Assembly (NCBI GenBank): GCA_948567375.1
Contig: OX419757.1
Coordinates: 32,426,001-32,490,000 of the forward strand
Reading direction: 5' to 3'
Source: Lunularia cruciata
Taxonomy: Eukaryota > Streptophyta > Marchantiopsida > Lunulariales > Lunulariaceae
DNA: 64,000 nucleotides
Each line of letters begins with the position of its first letter. The first letter of the stretch is position 1. Shown one piece after another: positions 35,276 to 47,736 of the stretch. The translations under genes were made by a program, and so were the position numbers. The notes below the pieces were generated by a model that was not told the DNA's origin, made no database searches, and saw only the letters and a program-made list of their open reading frames with translations.

Positions 35276-35455
35276 GAAAAGGCGTACAATTAGTAAGGGC
35301 AGCCGGAACTGTGCCAAAAGTTATTGCAAAAGAAGGAAAATTAGTGACATTAAGATTACCTTCCAAAAAAAAATTTAATTTCTCACAAAAATTTAGCATC
35401 AATTGGACAAATTGGTGATGTTGATGTAATAAATTTAGAAATAGATAAAACAAGA
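35276..35455 (+). pseudogene. rpl2: Plastid rpl2 fragment in nuclear DNA (NUPT)
   Basis: Translation gives [20 protein letters not shown], then [10 protein letters not shown]; after a one-base frameshift it gives [15 protein letters not shown]. This is the middle of ribosomal protein L2 in its plastid form (known wording: [35 protein letters not shown]). Only about 60 codons are present, with a frameshift, an A-run and no flanking rpl2. It lies between two LINE copies. The protein would be a large-subunit ribosomal protein; this copy is not functional. Confidence 0.85.
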
Positions 35456-35593
35456 TTACCCATTCATTACTAGAAGAATACCGTAAGTGTGATTCTCAAA
35501 GAGTGAGTGCGATGCTCGGAGGATGTAGCCTCGCATGTCCGTTGTGGAAAAGGTTTGAAAAGTGATAATCCTTGAAGATAATAGAAAGTTTGA
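35456..35593. other. Short spacer between the rpl2 fragment and LINE L2b
   Basis: No match recognised; possibly more plastid or target DNA. Confidence 0.3.
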
Positions 35594-35763
35594 AAAGGCA
35601 ACCGCAAAGAAAAAACAAAGGATTGGAAGACCCCCATCAAAGCCTGTACAAGGGAGAGACAAAAAAGGTAAAATAGGCTAAGCCCCAATAGAGTCTATAT
35701 GAGAAATCTGCCCAACAAACCTATACAAGGGAGAGACAAAAAAGGTAAATTAGGCTAAGCCCC

Positions 35764-35796
35764 AGATTTCTCATATAGAGTCTATATGAGAAATCT
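35764..35796. repeat. Perfect inverted repeat, 15-bp arms
   Basis: AGATTTCTCATATAG, loop AGT, then CTATATGAGAAATCT. It lies in the 3' region of LINE L2b beside a duplicated block and looks like a local inverted duplication. Confidence 0.85.
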
Positions 35797-36228
35797 ACCC
35801 TATTGCACCTAAGATATCCAAGTTATGCAAGTCGTACGGTCTACATACAACAGGAGCATCCAAAGAAACATTACCTAATGTGATTGCTCTCCTATGGATT
35901 GCACCAACCACTGCCCTCTGTAGAGCAATGGACACAAGCTGTCAAAACTATGCTACAAAGTATGAGAGTGAGCGTGGTACCTCCTGGCGCCTAACATGAT
36001 AAGCTCTCGTGCACTCCCTAACAAATGTATCAAACGCCGTGTCCATCGTTCCATATAACTCCAAGGCTAGAGGAACAAAGAGGTGACCTCGCTGCATGCC
36101 CCTATACTTGGAGACCTTGTGACCTATTGATGCACTCATAGCCCATCCAAGGGGATGGGTAATCACTCACTCCAAAACTATAGTGTAGGGTCCGTAACCA
36201 TGACATGTGCTACTCTCACCTGATCATC

Positions 36229-36626
36229 TCAGACCAAGTATAAGTCTGCCTTGATATGTATCATCCGCAAAGCATACAAATGCTCACTCCAAGCCAAGTA
36301 TCCACTCTCTTGTGCCATAGCAAACACTATGTCCCTAATGGCATCATGGGTAGCTATCTCTGTCCTCCAAAAGGACACCCTGTCATGTGGACCGCTGCAG
36401 CATCTAGTGTAGAACCACACTCACAAGTGAGTAATGAAGATGCAGATGGGTGGACCAAACCTAGGAGAAACTTCATCGCTGTAGAGAAAGTAGCTGGTGC
36501 AAGTCGGAATGCTCTAATGCAGAATCGTGCTAGGATCCATGAGCATGCACCCTTGCCAAAGCAAGAGCAAAGGTGTGCTCTAGTAGCTTGAGGAATGGAC
36601 GAGTCGACTAAGAGAGAATGTAGCAT
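36229..36626 (-). pseudogene. LINE L2b C-terminal zinc motif and restriction-like endonuclease-like region
   Basis: Overlapping frames give CECGSTLDAAAVHMTGC (a C-x-C...H-x4-C metal site), then THDAIRDIVFAMAQESGY and KADLYLV. This order recalls the CCHC motif plus restriction-like endonuclease (RHD ... PDL) at the C-terminus of R2-type non-LTR elements. That assignment is inference from motif order only; an unrelated C-terminal domain is possible. Confidence 0.55.
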
Positions 36627-36755
36627 ATGCTCACACTATTGCTCCATCAAGGAAGATTGTAAACCTCTAGTCCAATCTAACAATAGTGAAGCAAAAGGTG
36701 GAAAATCCTCTTGTGCACGTAGGGATAAGCTATCTCTTGTCTGCCGTAGTAACAT

Positions 36756-37157
36756 CTAGAGAGAAAAGGATCCTCCCTCCACCTCTGTCACATAAGTCTC
36801 CAAAACCGGCCTATCAACAACCACAAAACTAGAGTAAAGTAGGGGTGCCAAGAGAGCCCAACTACCTAAAAGTGCTAAAGGTGTCACCTCCTCCATAGAT
36901 AGCAAGCCAACCCCACCACATGAGATCGGCAGAGCCATTTTTCTACGTGCCAAATCCCTTGTCACACACTCAAATGTCCCTAGTCCAATAATATCACCAA
37001 AGACTCCCATACTCCTCCTATCAAATGCTCTCAAACGTGATAAGAAGGACGGTGAGTAGAGAACTATATGAATGAGGTAGGATGGTTGACAAGCAATACT
37101 AGAAGAGAGTATACCAAATGCCACATGCAGATGTCTTAGTAATGGAAGGTCATCCAC
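36756..37157 (-). pseudogene. LINE L2b post-RT region
   Basis: A 133-residue open frame (LPLLRHLHVAFGILSS ... ARRKMALPISCGGVGL ... FVVVDRPVLETYVTEVEG). L0 has the same wording at 26700-27031, e.g. LPISCVGVGLLSMEE. It lies after the RT palm and before the zinc/endonuclease region. Confidence 0.7.
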
Positions 37158-37570
37158 ATGGAGAACATCCTTTGCAAGGGCAACATCTAAGAAGTGTGTG
37201 ACAAAATCCTCTGATCCTACTCCAAAGTAGTAGATAGGAGAGCTCTAAAGTGAGCCATGGCAAATAATAGTCCCTCCAAAGGATCTCCCTAACGTGTACC
37301 AATACCTGACTCCAAGACGGTGACTCCCTCATGTGAACCACCGTGTTTGTAGTAAAGGGAAGCAAGAAAGCCATAAAAAGACCGCACAAAAGGTATGAGA
37401 CTCGCCAAGGATCCACCAGCCTCCCTAAGCTCTCTATTAAAAGTGTTCTCAACATCCACCTGTAGGACAACCCTCTCCGGATGGATATCTAGGAATTCCT
37501 TAATGCCTAGAGATATAGCCTCACATCCTCCAGGTGTAGCTACTCCAAACTGATGTGGATTGAGGTGCTA

Positions 37571-38053
37571 TCAAAAGTGAGAACAATGCTGAAGGACAAT
37601 GGTACAAATGACCAATCGCAAAAAGATCTCTCTAATAGCAATTGGTCTAATGCTCCCTATGTCCTTCTCCATCGTAAGAAGTTGACTATCACCTAACACC
37701 CAACTAAGAGATATAGGAATGTCTCCTCTTGCTACTATTGCAGCCACGTGAAAAAACTTGGTAAAACCACTAGAAGGATCATTTGCCTGGAAGCAATCTT
37801 TAAGGTGCTCATAAACCATCCCTGACAAGCCTCCTGAGGAAAGGTGAGGGGCAGTGCACAATGCTTGTGCAAATAGCAACCTATCAAGATATAAAGGTTG
37901 CTTAGGTTGATATTCTAAGACCTCTAGTGGTAGTCCCTCTATTGCTATAGGATGTAGTGAGAGTAGCAAAGAGATAGTCTCATTAGTAGAACTAGCCATA
38001 GACAAATGGTGTAGTGCTCGTACTGCTCTACTAAACTCTCCTACTTGACCCAA
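37571..38053 (-). pseudogene. LINE L2b RT N-terminal region
   Basis: A 160-residue open frame with LSSGGLSGMVYEHLKDCF and IGSIRPIAIREIFLRLVI, the fingers part of a non-LTR RT (consensus RPIAI/GEVLRRL). L0 has the same text in broken form at 28325-28543. Confidence 0.75.
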
Positions 38054-39221
38054 TGTCCTACACCATCCTAATCAAGTGGACTCTGTGGTATCCTGTGCCC
38101 GATGCTTGTCTCCTAAATTGTGTAGCCCTAACAGACTCCTCCTGAAGGGCTGCCCAATCCCCCGCTTGGAATTGAAAAAATCTGATAGCCCTCTATGTAC
38201 CGCACGTCCCCTCTAGCATAACGAAGACACCATTGAGGGAGTAAGAGGAATAGGAACCGTGCTAACTCATCCAAGGGATCACGTGCCAAACAATCAAGTT
38301 GGAGGCAAAAAGCCTTTCTAACCTCATCATGGAGTGTGCGGGGTAGCCTATGGAATAGACGTGGACATGGAAAACTAGTCTCAAATAACTCCAAAATGCA
38401 ACCCCCTTGAGAAGTTAACCATTCCCACGACTCAATCAGTATCCCTGGAACGATCAACAAAGGGATAGAAGAAGCATGCGTATTCCTAAGTGTCACTACT
38501 GTTGATGTGGTTACTCACCGCACGTGGGCATCCCAAGTGGTCCAATCATAGTCCTTGTGCATCCTTCGCACATGGGTCTTTACCTTTACCCCTTGCGGGG
38601 GAAAGCGTCAATGACACACCGTGCATGGTGTATCCCGAGCCACTCTAGGCAACCCTACATGGGAAGGTGTAGTTATGGCTAGCACAAGAATAATAATAGT
38701 AATACATGATGTTTCTCTCCATATCTCCCCATCTCTACAAAACCACAACCTCTCACATGAGAAAAAAATTTCTCCAAATCTTGAAAACTACAAATTCTCA
38801 TAGTTTTTTATTTCCATTTCCAAAAATTTTAAATTAAATTCTCATGGAATTTAATAATGAAAACCAAAAAATTAAAATTCTAGATCCATTTCTCTCAATA
38901 TATAATGATCACTCTAAACTCTAAAAAAACTAAAAATATTGATAACTTTTATTCAATTCTCCATAGACTTCGATCTAGTTATTAGTAGGACCGAAATTGA
39001 AAAATGAGGAGAATAGACTATTCACTAGAATGCTATGTACTAAAGAGCCCTCAGAAATTATCGATATGTCTCCTCACGTCTCTCCCCTCCTCTCCCGTCT
39101 CCACTCTCCCGCAACCTCCCTCCCAAAAAGTTGGGAAGACCCATTAAACACGCACAAAGAAAACCTAAACGGCTAAGCTACGATAATATCCAATTGCAAC
39201 TAAGAACGCATCAACATCAAA

Positions 39222-39258
39222 GAAGACGACCGCGTAAAGAAAACGAAGGATGGGATAG
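39222..39258 (-). repeat. Short LINE 3'-tail remnant
   Basis: AAGACGACCGCGTAAAGAAA and the following AACGAAGGATGGGA match the complement of the LINE tail. Only about 37 bp remain. Confidence 0.6.
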
Positions 39259-41838
39259 AGGAAAAATAAAATAAAATTTTAAAACGGAGCTAAGGCCCGT
39301 TTCAGCATCTAGGGATACTTTCGAGAGAACAAACAAGGGAGATGAAGTTATGTTATATGTTGCCGGAATGGAATGCGCTGCGAGAAGGGATGAAGACAAG
39401 GATGAACTCTGGACACATCATCTACTGGAAACCGACATTTCCTCGTAGCAACCGAAGGCTGACCTTCAGATCACCTCGGAGGTAGAGACACGAGTTTCTA
39501 CTTTAACCCCATCTCTTGTCTACCTGTAGAGTAAAAGCGTGCTCACTACAACTAAATTTTTTCCTTCACACAGAAGTTGGTATACAACCGTACCATGGTT
39601 AAATTTCACCATCCGAGTCATTCACCAAGACAAATATGCATACACCGCAAGCGTAACGTATATTTCAAAAATCTCTGAATCGGGTTCGTTAGAATCAATT
39701 TGTCACATATTAATTCGGTTCTACGAAGTAAGAGTATGTGAATTCTAGTGTTTAGAGTTTAAGGTTATCTTGATAGGTCAACATATTTAGTGCCATGTTT
39801 TTAGGTAACCCATGTGTGCTCATTGAGAGAGTTGAATAGCTTTCTTTCAAACCTTTAAACCGTCACCTGGTTTCAAAAGTGAAAATGTCCGAAGTAGATA
39901 TTGGAGCCACTAGTAAAATGATTCAATTTCTTAATTTAATCTTTACAATATTTTAGCGGCATGTTTATAGGCGACCCATGTGTGGTTATTGAGAGAGTTG
40001 AATGGCTCTGTTTCTACTGTTTGAACCGTTACCTGGTGTCAAAATGGAAAAATATCCGAAGCAAACATTGTAGCCACTAGGAAAAAGATTAATTATATTC
40101 CAAATTTGGAGGTGAGCTCTTTCAAGCACTTTTTGCCCGTTTTGCAACTTTGTATTGCCAGTTTTTCAATTGTCTTTTTTTTCTAGGAGAGTACCTATGA
40201 TACTTAATGTACCGACTAAGAAAGTGCAAATATGTGATAGTTAAAAAAACACTATTAACCTGTCTTAATAATGAAAAAACAAATTTTAGCACAATAGTCT
40301 TATCATACTAGGAGAATTGGCTACCGTACTAAGAATTTAATGAAATGCAAAAGGTCTGGTCTCATTTGAAAATTTCATCTTATCTCATTTGATCTTTCTA
40401 GTTTGAACATAAATTTGTGATCTCTTGAATAAATACTATGCCAATGAAGGATGCTACCCTTTTAAAGGATGGACAGTTTTTCAATCTAGTGATTCTTCGA
40501 TAAAGTCTACTGCATGCAAGAAATACCGCCAACTCAATGCTTTTTCACTTTTAGTATTTCCTTCAGTAAAATAAATAATACATAATAAAGACATGCCACC
40601 AAAAAGATAGCATCAGCATAAAGAATTTGCTTCATTGGAGGTCTATAGCACTGAAATGTAACCATTTCAACAAATCTCATTTATTTAGATGTATTTTCTA
40701 GAGATACACCATGTCACTAAAAAACATTAGTCGAAGAAGAAAAATGTATCTTTTATAGTAGGAAGATCTTCTTTCTCGTATCCTGACCTAGTGAAATAAA
40801 ATATACATCATATGGATACTATTGAGATACAATATCTACATTAAATAACACATTCACGGATATCAAACGCATATTATGATGCTATGTTGGTTCCTTGGAA
40901 GTATGACATTGAAGTTATCTAATAACTATTTTAAGCATTTTCAAGTCGTTCATCAATTAAATAGAGACTAAGTATAGATCTTTTTATCTTTTTTGAATTG
41001 CAAACTTAAGTTCAACGTTTGATTATACGAGTGAGTTGGTCGTAACATCATCTTTCCTCTTAAACCACATTTGTAGTATACCAATCTTCGTAACTTCAAT
41101 CATTTGTATACATATCTAAATAGATTAGATGATGAACAGAATTTTAACATGCTTCGTGAGATTGAGTGAGTAATTATTATTTTTAACTAAGAAAGATCGT
41201 GAAGGTGAAATGTTTGTCATTTTTCATTTCTTGCCTATTCTTCTTAGATTAGGCCAACAATTGACTATATTCATCATAGAAAGATGACTTTCAAAGTGGT
41301 TTGTGTAAAAGGCTTAGTAGTAAAAATTGAGCTAGTACTACTTCTATTTTGTCCAACAAATTTGAAAGAGAAAAAATTATCAATTTTTGTATAATATCAC
41401 CACTTTAATTCAGGTTCATTTCTATTTTGCAAAGAAGAAAACAGAATTTATTAACGTTTGACAAAGTAATATACCAAGGTGAGTTGGTAAAGAGGCTTAG
41501 GGACGTGCTTCCGTTGCATTGCAATGTCAAATTTTGGCATTGCTTTCCTTCTTTCTCTCATCTTTTATCTTGTAGATTTCATTTCTCTTTAAACTTCATC
41601 AAATCAATAAATAAATTTAAATCTTATTCATTTGATTAAAATAGTCCATTTGCATTGCATTCATATTATAAACGACTGTAATTCACAATTAGAACTCAAG
41701 CATTGCAACTATTAAATAGCCAACCCTTGCTTCAAGTTTAGTACTTTGGGACCATCCTTAAATGTGCAAATAAAAATATAAAATAAAATTTCAACTCAAA
41801 CTAATGACTAAATGAAATAGAAAGTACAAATGGTGCAT
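39259..41838. other. Intergenic, no gene supported
   Basis: Contains a diverged tandem duplication with a 166-bp period (units from 39788 and 39954; both with ACCCATGTGTG and ATTGAGAGAGTTGAAT). The rest is AT-rich. Confidence 0.5.
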
Positions 41839-42576
41839 TGTAATAGTCCGAGGACAAGAGAAGAGAGAAAACACAAATTGCACACTCAAACATTCGATGC
41901 CCCAAAGGAGCACCTTCTCTTTATTATATAGACAAAGAGAATCTCCCCCAAGGAAGCTCCACCATAGGATTAGGGACACAGATAGGTGACATGTCAGCAA
42001 GCTCCACCCTTGGATTACTTACTTGGATGGGTGACATGTCTGGTCTAGGTCCTATCTGGTTGGTCAAACAAGCTTTGACCGGAGGGAATCTTTTAGGGAA
42101 TCTTCATGTATGAATCTCAAAATCACGTGAGTAGGGTACCTTTGGAAAGCTCTCGATGAGACAAAGCAGGAGGGAGGGAATGCCAACCTTTGATCCCTTT
42201 GGGAAATAATCTGCACATTTTCAAGGCCTAATTCATTCGTTTAGGCCTCCAAAATTGCCTTCAAAGATTTCAGGCATATTTCGGTTCCTACTCTATTAGT
42301 AGAAGTCCCCTTTTGGTGATACCTCTTTTTGATCTGTTTAGTCCATCATGTGTAACATCCTTCCAGATGTTACCAAACCAATTCTCCCCTTTAAATCATA
42401 TGTCTAGCTATTGGTTCTAAGGTTCTCAAGCTATTTCGGTTTCTGCCTTATTAGTAAAAGTACTCTTTTGGTGATACTTCTATCTTATCTATTTTGACCA
42501 TCATGTATAACATCATTCTAGATGTTACCAAACCAAATTTCACATCTAGATCATATGGCTAGCTCTTGGTATTACA
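41839..42576 (-). mobile_element. Solo LTR, family 3, copy 3 (738 bp)
   Basis: Ends are TGTAATAGTCC and TTGGTATTACA. The target duplication is perfect: TGCAT at 41834-41838 and 42577-42581. Sequence is very close to copy 2 over the first 250 bp, so this family was active relatively recently. Confidence 0.95.
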
Positions 42577-42581
42577 TGCAT

Positions 42582-44764
42582 CAACTACTTAATGTACAAA
42601 ATTTGAGAACTATACTCTTAATAAATTCATGAAAAAATCACAAACTTATGGTTATAACTTATACCAAATTGTGTTGAAAATTGGCATTAATTTTTAATAC
42701 AATGATAAAATTTTAATATTAATTTCAAGTTCTCCACTCTCCGAATGTAATATTCCCTTGTCTCTTTGATACTAGATCTTTTAACTTATACGTATTAAAT
42801 GCAGTAGTGAATAAATAGAGCAAAGATCCTAACATACAACATCGTTTATCTTCTACTCTCTTTTATCAAGTTATTCTCGTAATCAACATTATACTCGTAT
42901 ACTATACGCAATATACTTAATAGTTCTACACCTTAATTGAGCTCATAATACTTGCTTGTTTTTTCATGCACTATTTCAATTGACATTGAATAGAAAGTAA
43001 AAGAATCCACTTTGGAAAGTGAATTAAAGTTCAAAGGATACTTGAGGATGGAATTCCTTCTCTATAATGATTTTTTAATTTATAGCAAAACTCACTTTGA
43101 AGAAAAGGAGATTAATTGCTGTTTTCTGTCAATAAGATCGAAAATGACTTCCTTAGACCCTTTCAACAGGTCTGTCTTAGAGCCTCACGATCCAATACTT
43201 GAAGCACTTTACAACATTTCATATTCTCTCACATTTATTTCTGTTTGGATTGAACCTTAATTATTGAGGCTGTCAATTTATCAATATGGGAAGTCTATTT
43301 AACAAGAGGTAAGACAACAATACATCTTCCACTCAAGAGATTTTGAAATGAATTTTCCTTGACCATCTTAAACTTAACGTTTTAGACAAGCGAACTTCTT
43401 TAACTTAACTCTATATGAAAAATATATTGATAACAACCTTAGTATCATATCACACCAATAATAAATAATGGAAGAAGATACTTCCAATATAAGAAATTGG
43501 AAAAGAGATAAGTTAAAATAATATACACATATTCTCTCGTATATATAGCTAAAAGTAACACCAAAATTACAGTAGAGTAGCTAAAACTTAAATATAGTGG
43601 TCGCTCTAATTGATCATATTCAGCATAAATCAAATTAACCTGAACTAAGATTAAACTTTATAACATGAAATCACATGAAAATATAATAGTGAAAGAATAT
43701 ACTCCCAAGATACTTCCAAATTGATCAATTGAAAAGGATATAAGATGGAATAATGTAAAATATATATATAGCTAGTAATGAGACCAAAATGGCAAGCAAT
43801 TTTCATAAACTCACAAACCATGGTCATTAAAATTTATTTATTTATTATTGCAGAACATTAAATTTAATGCAGACTTAAATTTATATGCTATAGCATTTTT
43901 TAGAAAAATTAAGCAATTCTAATTTTATATGTTCAATACTTCAAGCATTTATGATCAATCTAGTCATAACTTGGAAGTTGTAAATTATATATTTAAAATA
44001 TGACTAGATGTCGTAAATGTAAACTTTTTCTTCTTCATAGAATTATTTATTTCACATGCACATTCAACACATATTTGTAAAGAAGAATAAAGGACATTTA
44101 GTGGCAAAGAAGTTAGATAACAAAAGTTAGAGATATTATCCGTAAAATCAATTATCAATATAGGAAATATAAAGGAGCACAAATTTAATCAAGATGTAAA
44201 AAGATAAGACTATAGTGTGTGATACTCTAATAAGTGAAAAATAATGTACTCATTTCATCCTTTTTAACAACAAAGAGTTATGTAGCAAAGCTAAAATGCA
44301 TCCTAGAAGAAATTACATGCAAAAGCATAAGAAATTTAATTAGTGCATAAATTGCTTACAATTAGCACATGAAATATACAAGCTTTGGAAGATAGAAATA
44401 CTATATTGATTTTGGATACAAAGTAAAATTATAATAAAATATCAATATTAGTCTTATGCATTCATAAAATCAAGAACAAGTTACAAGAACAAGGTATAAT
44501 TTCTTCCCAACCTTGCTTTATTTCATATGACAAAGAAGGTTCAAAGGACATGATTTTATAGGTATAATAGGTAGTGAAATGAGTATATTTGGAGCTAGAT
44601 ATTTGCAAGCAAATAATACCATCCTATAATAACAAGTATCCAAAATAGAGTGAGACTTTGGAATTTCAACATTACATCCATATATACCTCAAATTAATTT
44701 CACTTTATAATGATGACAGATCCTGATTTCTAAATTGGATTTCAAATTTAGGTGATTAATCAAT
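42582..44764. other. Intergenic, strongly AT-rich, nothing supported
   Basis: No recognisable coding or repeat structure by eye. Confidence 0.45.
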
Positions 44765-45255
44765 ATGGTAGACTATCTTTAGGGATGTTATACATGATGG
44801 TCAAATTAGTCAGATAGAACTATCACCAGAACGGAACTTCCACTAATAGTGCAAAGGTTGAAAACGTCCTAAAAACTTTAGAGCTAGTTTAGAGGGCCTA
44901 AAAAAAAGAATTAAGCCTTGAAAAATAGAATGAAACTTCCTCTTGTTCAGATCTTCCAATGGATTCTCAACCATACTATTATGGGTTTCCTATATGAATA
45001 TTCTCTATAGATTCTACTTGGTCAAAATTGTTTGACCAACCAAATAAGACAAGGGTAAACATGTCATCAATCCATGCAACTAATCCAAGGGTGTATCTTA
45101 ATGACATGTCACTAATACTGACATGTATCTAACATATAGGTGTTGCTCTCTATGAGGGGATCTTTGTTATATAATAAAGACAGAGTGCTCTTTTGAGGCA
45201 TCGGAGTAACAAGGAACTAAACCTTATGTTTCTTGTATATTTCTCTTGGAGATTT
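44765..45255 (+). mobile_element. Diverged family 3 LTR remnant
   Basis: It shares GGGATGTTATACATGATGG, TTTGACCAACCAAATAAGAC, CAATCCATGCAACTAATCC and TTATATAATAAAGACAGAG with the family 3 LTR in the same order. Ends and target duplications are not recognisable; this is an older copy with a single upstream unit visible. Confidence 0.75.
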
Positions 45256-46769
45256 CTCATATCCTCAAAACATTAGCAGATAAATAATTAATAGGAGAGT
45301 TTATGAGTGCATAACCATAATTTATATGTATACTTCCTAATAGAGATGTACACAAAATAAATGAAAGTGGTGGAGTATCAAGAGTAGTTAGGACATAGGA
45401 CAAAGTTCAAATATCAATTAGTGGATAAAACAAGATATCAAGAATACCAATATATTATCATAATAGAAAATTAGAGAAACATGTGAGGTTGACAACAAAT
45501 AAGTGGAGAAAACAAAATATCAAAACCTCAAAATGCTATCATAAGAAAGAAGAATCAATTTGTATGGTTTCAAAAAATTGATGACAATGGATATTCAAAA
45601 GAGATACACTATTGCTATTCTTGAAATTGGAAGGAAATATAGCACGGAAGAAATTAAGAAACTTATGAAACAAAAAAGGTAATAAATGGTTCTTGGATTT
45701 ATGATAAAGATTCCTTTTCTCTATCTAAACTTTTAAATTAGCATTCATTTATATTAAAATAAATATTTTATGCAGATAAAGTCAATACAAGTAGTACATT
45801 CTTTGTTATTACTATAGATAAATTTTTATTTTTATTTTTTCAATTTATACTCAAGAGAAAAATCAAAATAGATTTAGATCGTTTTATCTCTATAGTTATA
45901 ATGCAAAGCTTGCAGTGTTTTCTTAATAATCATATAAATATGTTTGGGATATTAAAAAATTTATATAGCTAATCAAATTCCCATTCTAAATGAAAATTGA
46001 AAACTACAATGAAGCTTCCAACCTTGATGATTTTATGAAAGGTAACTATATTTGTATAATTTTGACAATGATAATTTATTTGTATCTTTTCTTTTTACTT
46101 TTAAAATACAAATAATGAATATTATTCTTATTAAAAATTTTAACTTATGAACATAATGCATGGAAGGTAAGTTTATTTATTTATTTTCTAATGTCATATA
46201 AACTCTATTTGATATTCCATCTATAATAATTCAAGTATCTATAAATGAGCAAATAATATTTCAACTAAAGTTTCAACTTAATGTTTGATAATGATTGTTT
46301 GTATTCTTTCCTTTTATGAGCAAGTCTTTACATCTTTGTAATTATATATACAAGAAAAACTCTCCAAATAAGCTCCAAAGCCAAGATGACTTTAACAACA
46401 ACTCTCATTCCATTTTATACTTGGACAAACCATATATAAATTTAACCATATGCACATTCTATGTTTATATTATATCAAACCTACTTGAGAAAATGTATGT
46501 TTAAATATCTTACTTGTGATAGTCAAGGTCTTTGTTGACTTAGTCTCTCTTTATGAGTCATAAATAAAAAACTTTATCCATTAGTCATCTTGATCTTCTT
46601 TTTATTCAATATCTTCAACTAAAATAAGAACCCTAGGTTTAATTATAGGAAATTAAAAGATATTATTTATTTTCTTAAGATTTCATCTCTAATCCACTAA
46701 ATATATAATAAATTAGCTTATTAAGAAAGTAAAATTAATCTAAAATTATTTGTGATTTGATCTATATCG
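45256..46769. other. Intergenic, AT-rich, nothing supported
   Basis: No gene or repeat recognised. Confidence 0.4.
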
Positions 46770-47430
46770 TGCGTATATACATCACTACACAACATACATC
46801 GCTATCAACAACATACACTATAGAAGCACAACTCACACATAAGTCATATCTAGACTTAAAGTGCCACAATAATCAGATTGTTTACCACTCTCAACCCAAC
46901 TCAACTCAGATCAGTACTTGAACTGTCACTCTATAAACTATCAACAACTAGGTACTCATTACAGTCAAGGCACACCCACTCAAGCATAAAGAATCCAGGT
47001 GACGCTCGCCGGCCTCTGTCCACCATAGCCAGGAACTCGAAGGCTCAACATCAAAGAAGTGAGCTCTCTGGAGCTACACTTCAAAAGTATACCCCTTGGA
47101 CTCGGGCTAGGTCTGAACCCTAATGGTCCTGCTAACGACACACTCGACGGTGCAAATGGTGCAAAGTGACAATGGGCCCCACCATGAAGTCAGTATACCA
47201 AACACAAAATCTGACCGTCAGAAAGTAGTCTCTGAGAAACTGATGAAATAACTCTAACCACTATCATTGCAACTCTAGTGTCCGAGTAATCTAGATGCGA
47301 CACTACAAATGGCATGACAGTTTTTGTACGTATATACATCCCTACACAACATACATTGTTGTCATTATCATACACTATAGAAGCACAAATCACACATAAG
47401 TCATACCTAGACTCTAAAGTGCCACAATCA
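46770..47430 (-). repeat. Copy C 3' end: R1 - 443-bp LTR-like unit - R1
   Basis: R1 copies are at 46770-46876 and 47327-47430. Between them lies a 443-bp unit (46877-47319) equal in length to 56194-56636 and to copy A's 8908-9350. On the minus strand the unit begins TGTCATGCC. A G-rich tract (minus-strand CTAGGGGGGTG, 47428-47437) precedes the first R1 and could be the polypurine tract. Confidence 0.82.
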
Positions 47431-47601
47431 CCCCCCTAGTTGGCGGTTAGGTCCCTCTAACTCTAGATAGCCATCTACTCCAAGTATATGGTATACCCTA
47501 TAATGGGCAAAGATCAAGAGGCCGGGTGCTATGAAACCCCATCGTTAGTTGCATGTCTGCAATCTATACTATATAAAGAATGAACTAGCTATAGATCAAG
47601 T

Positions 47602-47736
47602 ACATCTGGGACATAACCACTAACCTTGAGGAACCATGGTGAGGGGAGGAGTCAAACATGCCATATGCCATCCTCTCATACAGCTATCACACACTAACAT
47701 AGTAGCAGCTCCACTTGAAGAGCCACATAACATACA
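47602..47736 (-). pseudogene. PHD finger at the integrase C-terminus of copy C (all eight zinc ligands present)
   Basis: The frame reads CMLCGSSSGAATMLVCDSC, then MRGWHMACLTPPL, TMVPQG, a TAG, and WLCPRC. Ligands C4-H-C3 have canonical PHD spacing (x2, x11, x2, x4, x2, x14, x2), with the conserved tryptophan two residues before the seventh ligand. PHD fingers bind the histone H3 tail, often reading lysine 4 state. It lies downstream of the integrase in the place where chromoviruses carry a chromodomain. Copy A shares the in-frame TAG before WLC; whether the family always had it is unknown. Confidence 0.88.

Larger units (their letters stand above)
35594..39116 (-). mobile_element. Non-LTR retrotransposon (LINE), copy L2b, near full length, decayed
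   Basis: It runs from the shared tail (35594) to a CT-rich 5' end (about 39116), about 3.5 kb, and lacks the two LTR insertions of L0. The tail region contains a duplicated AGGGAGAGACAAAAAAGG block (35652 and 35729) and a 33-bp inverted repeat at 35764-35796. Coding remnants: N-terminal part 38128-38496, RT N-terminal part 37571-38053, palm 37150-37470, thumb-like part 36756-37157 and C-terminal part 36229-36626. The RT segment with the ADD box seen in L0 is deleted near 37215. Confidence 0.86.
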
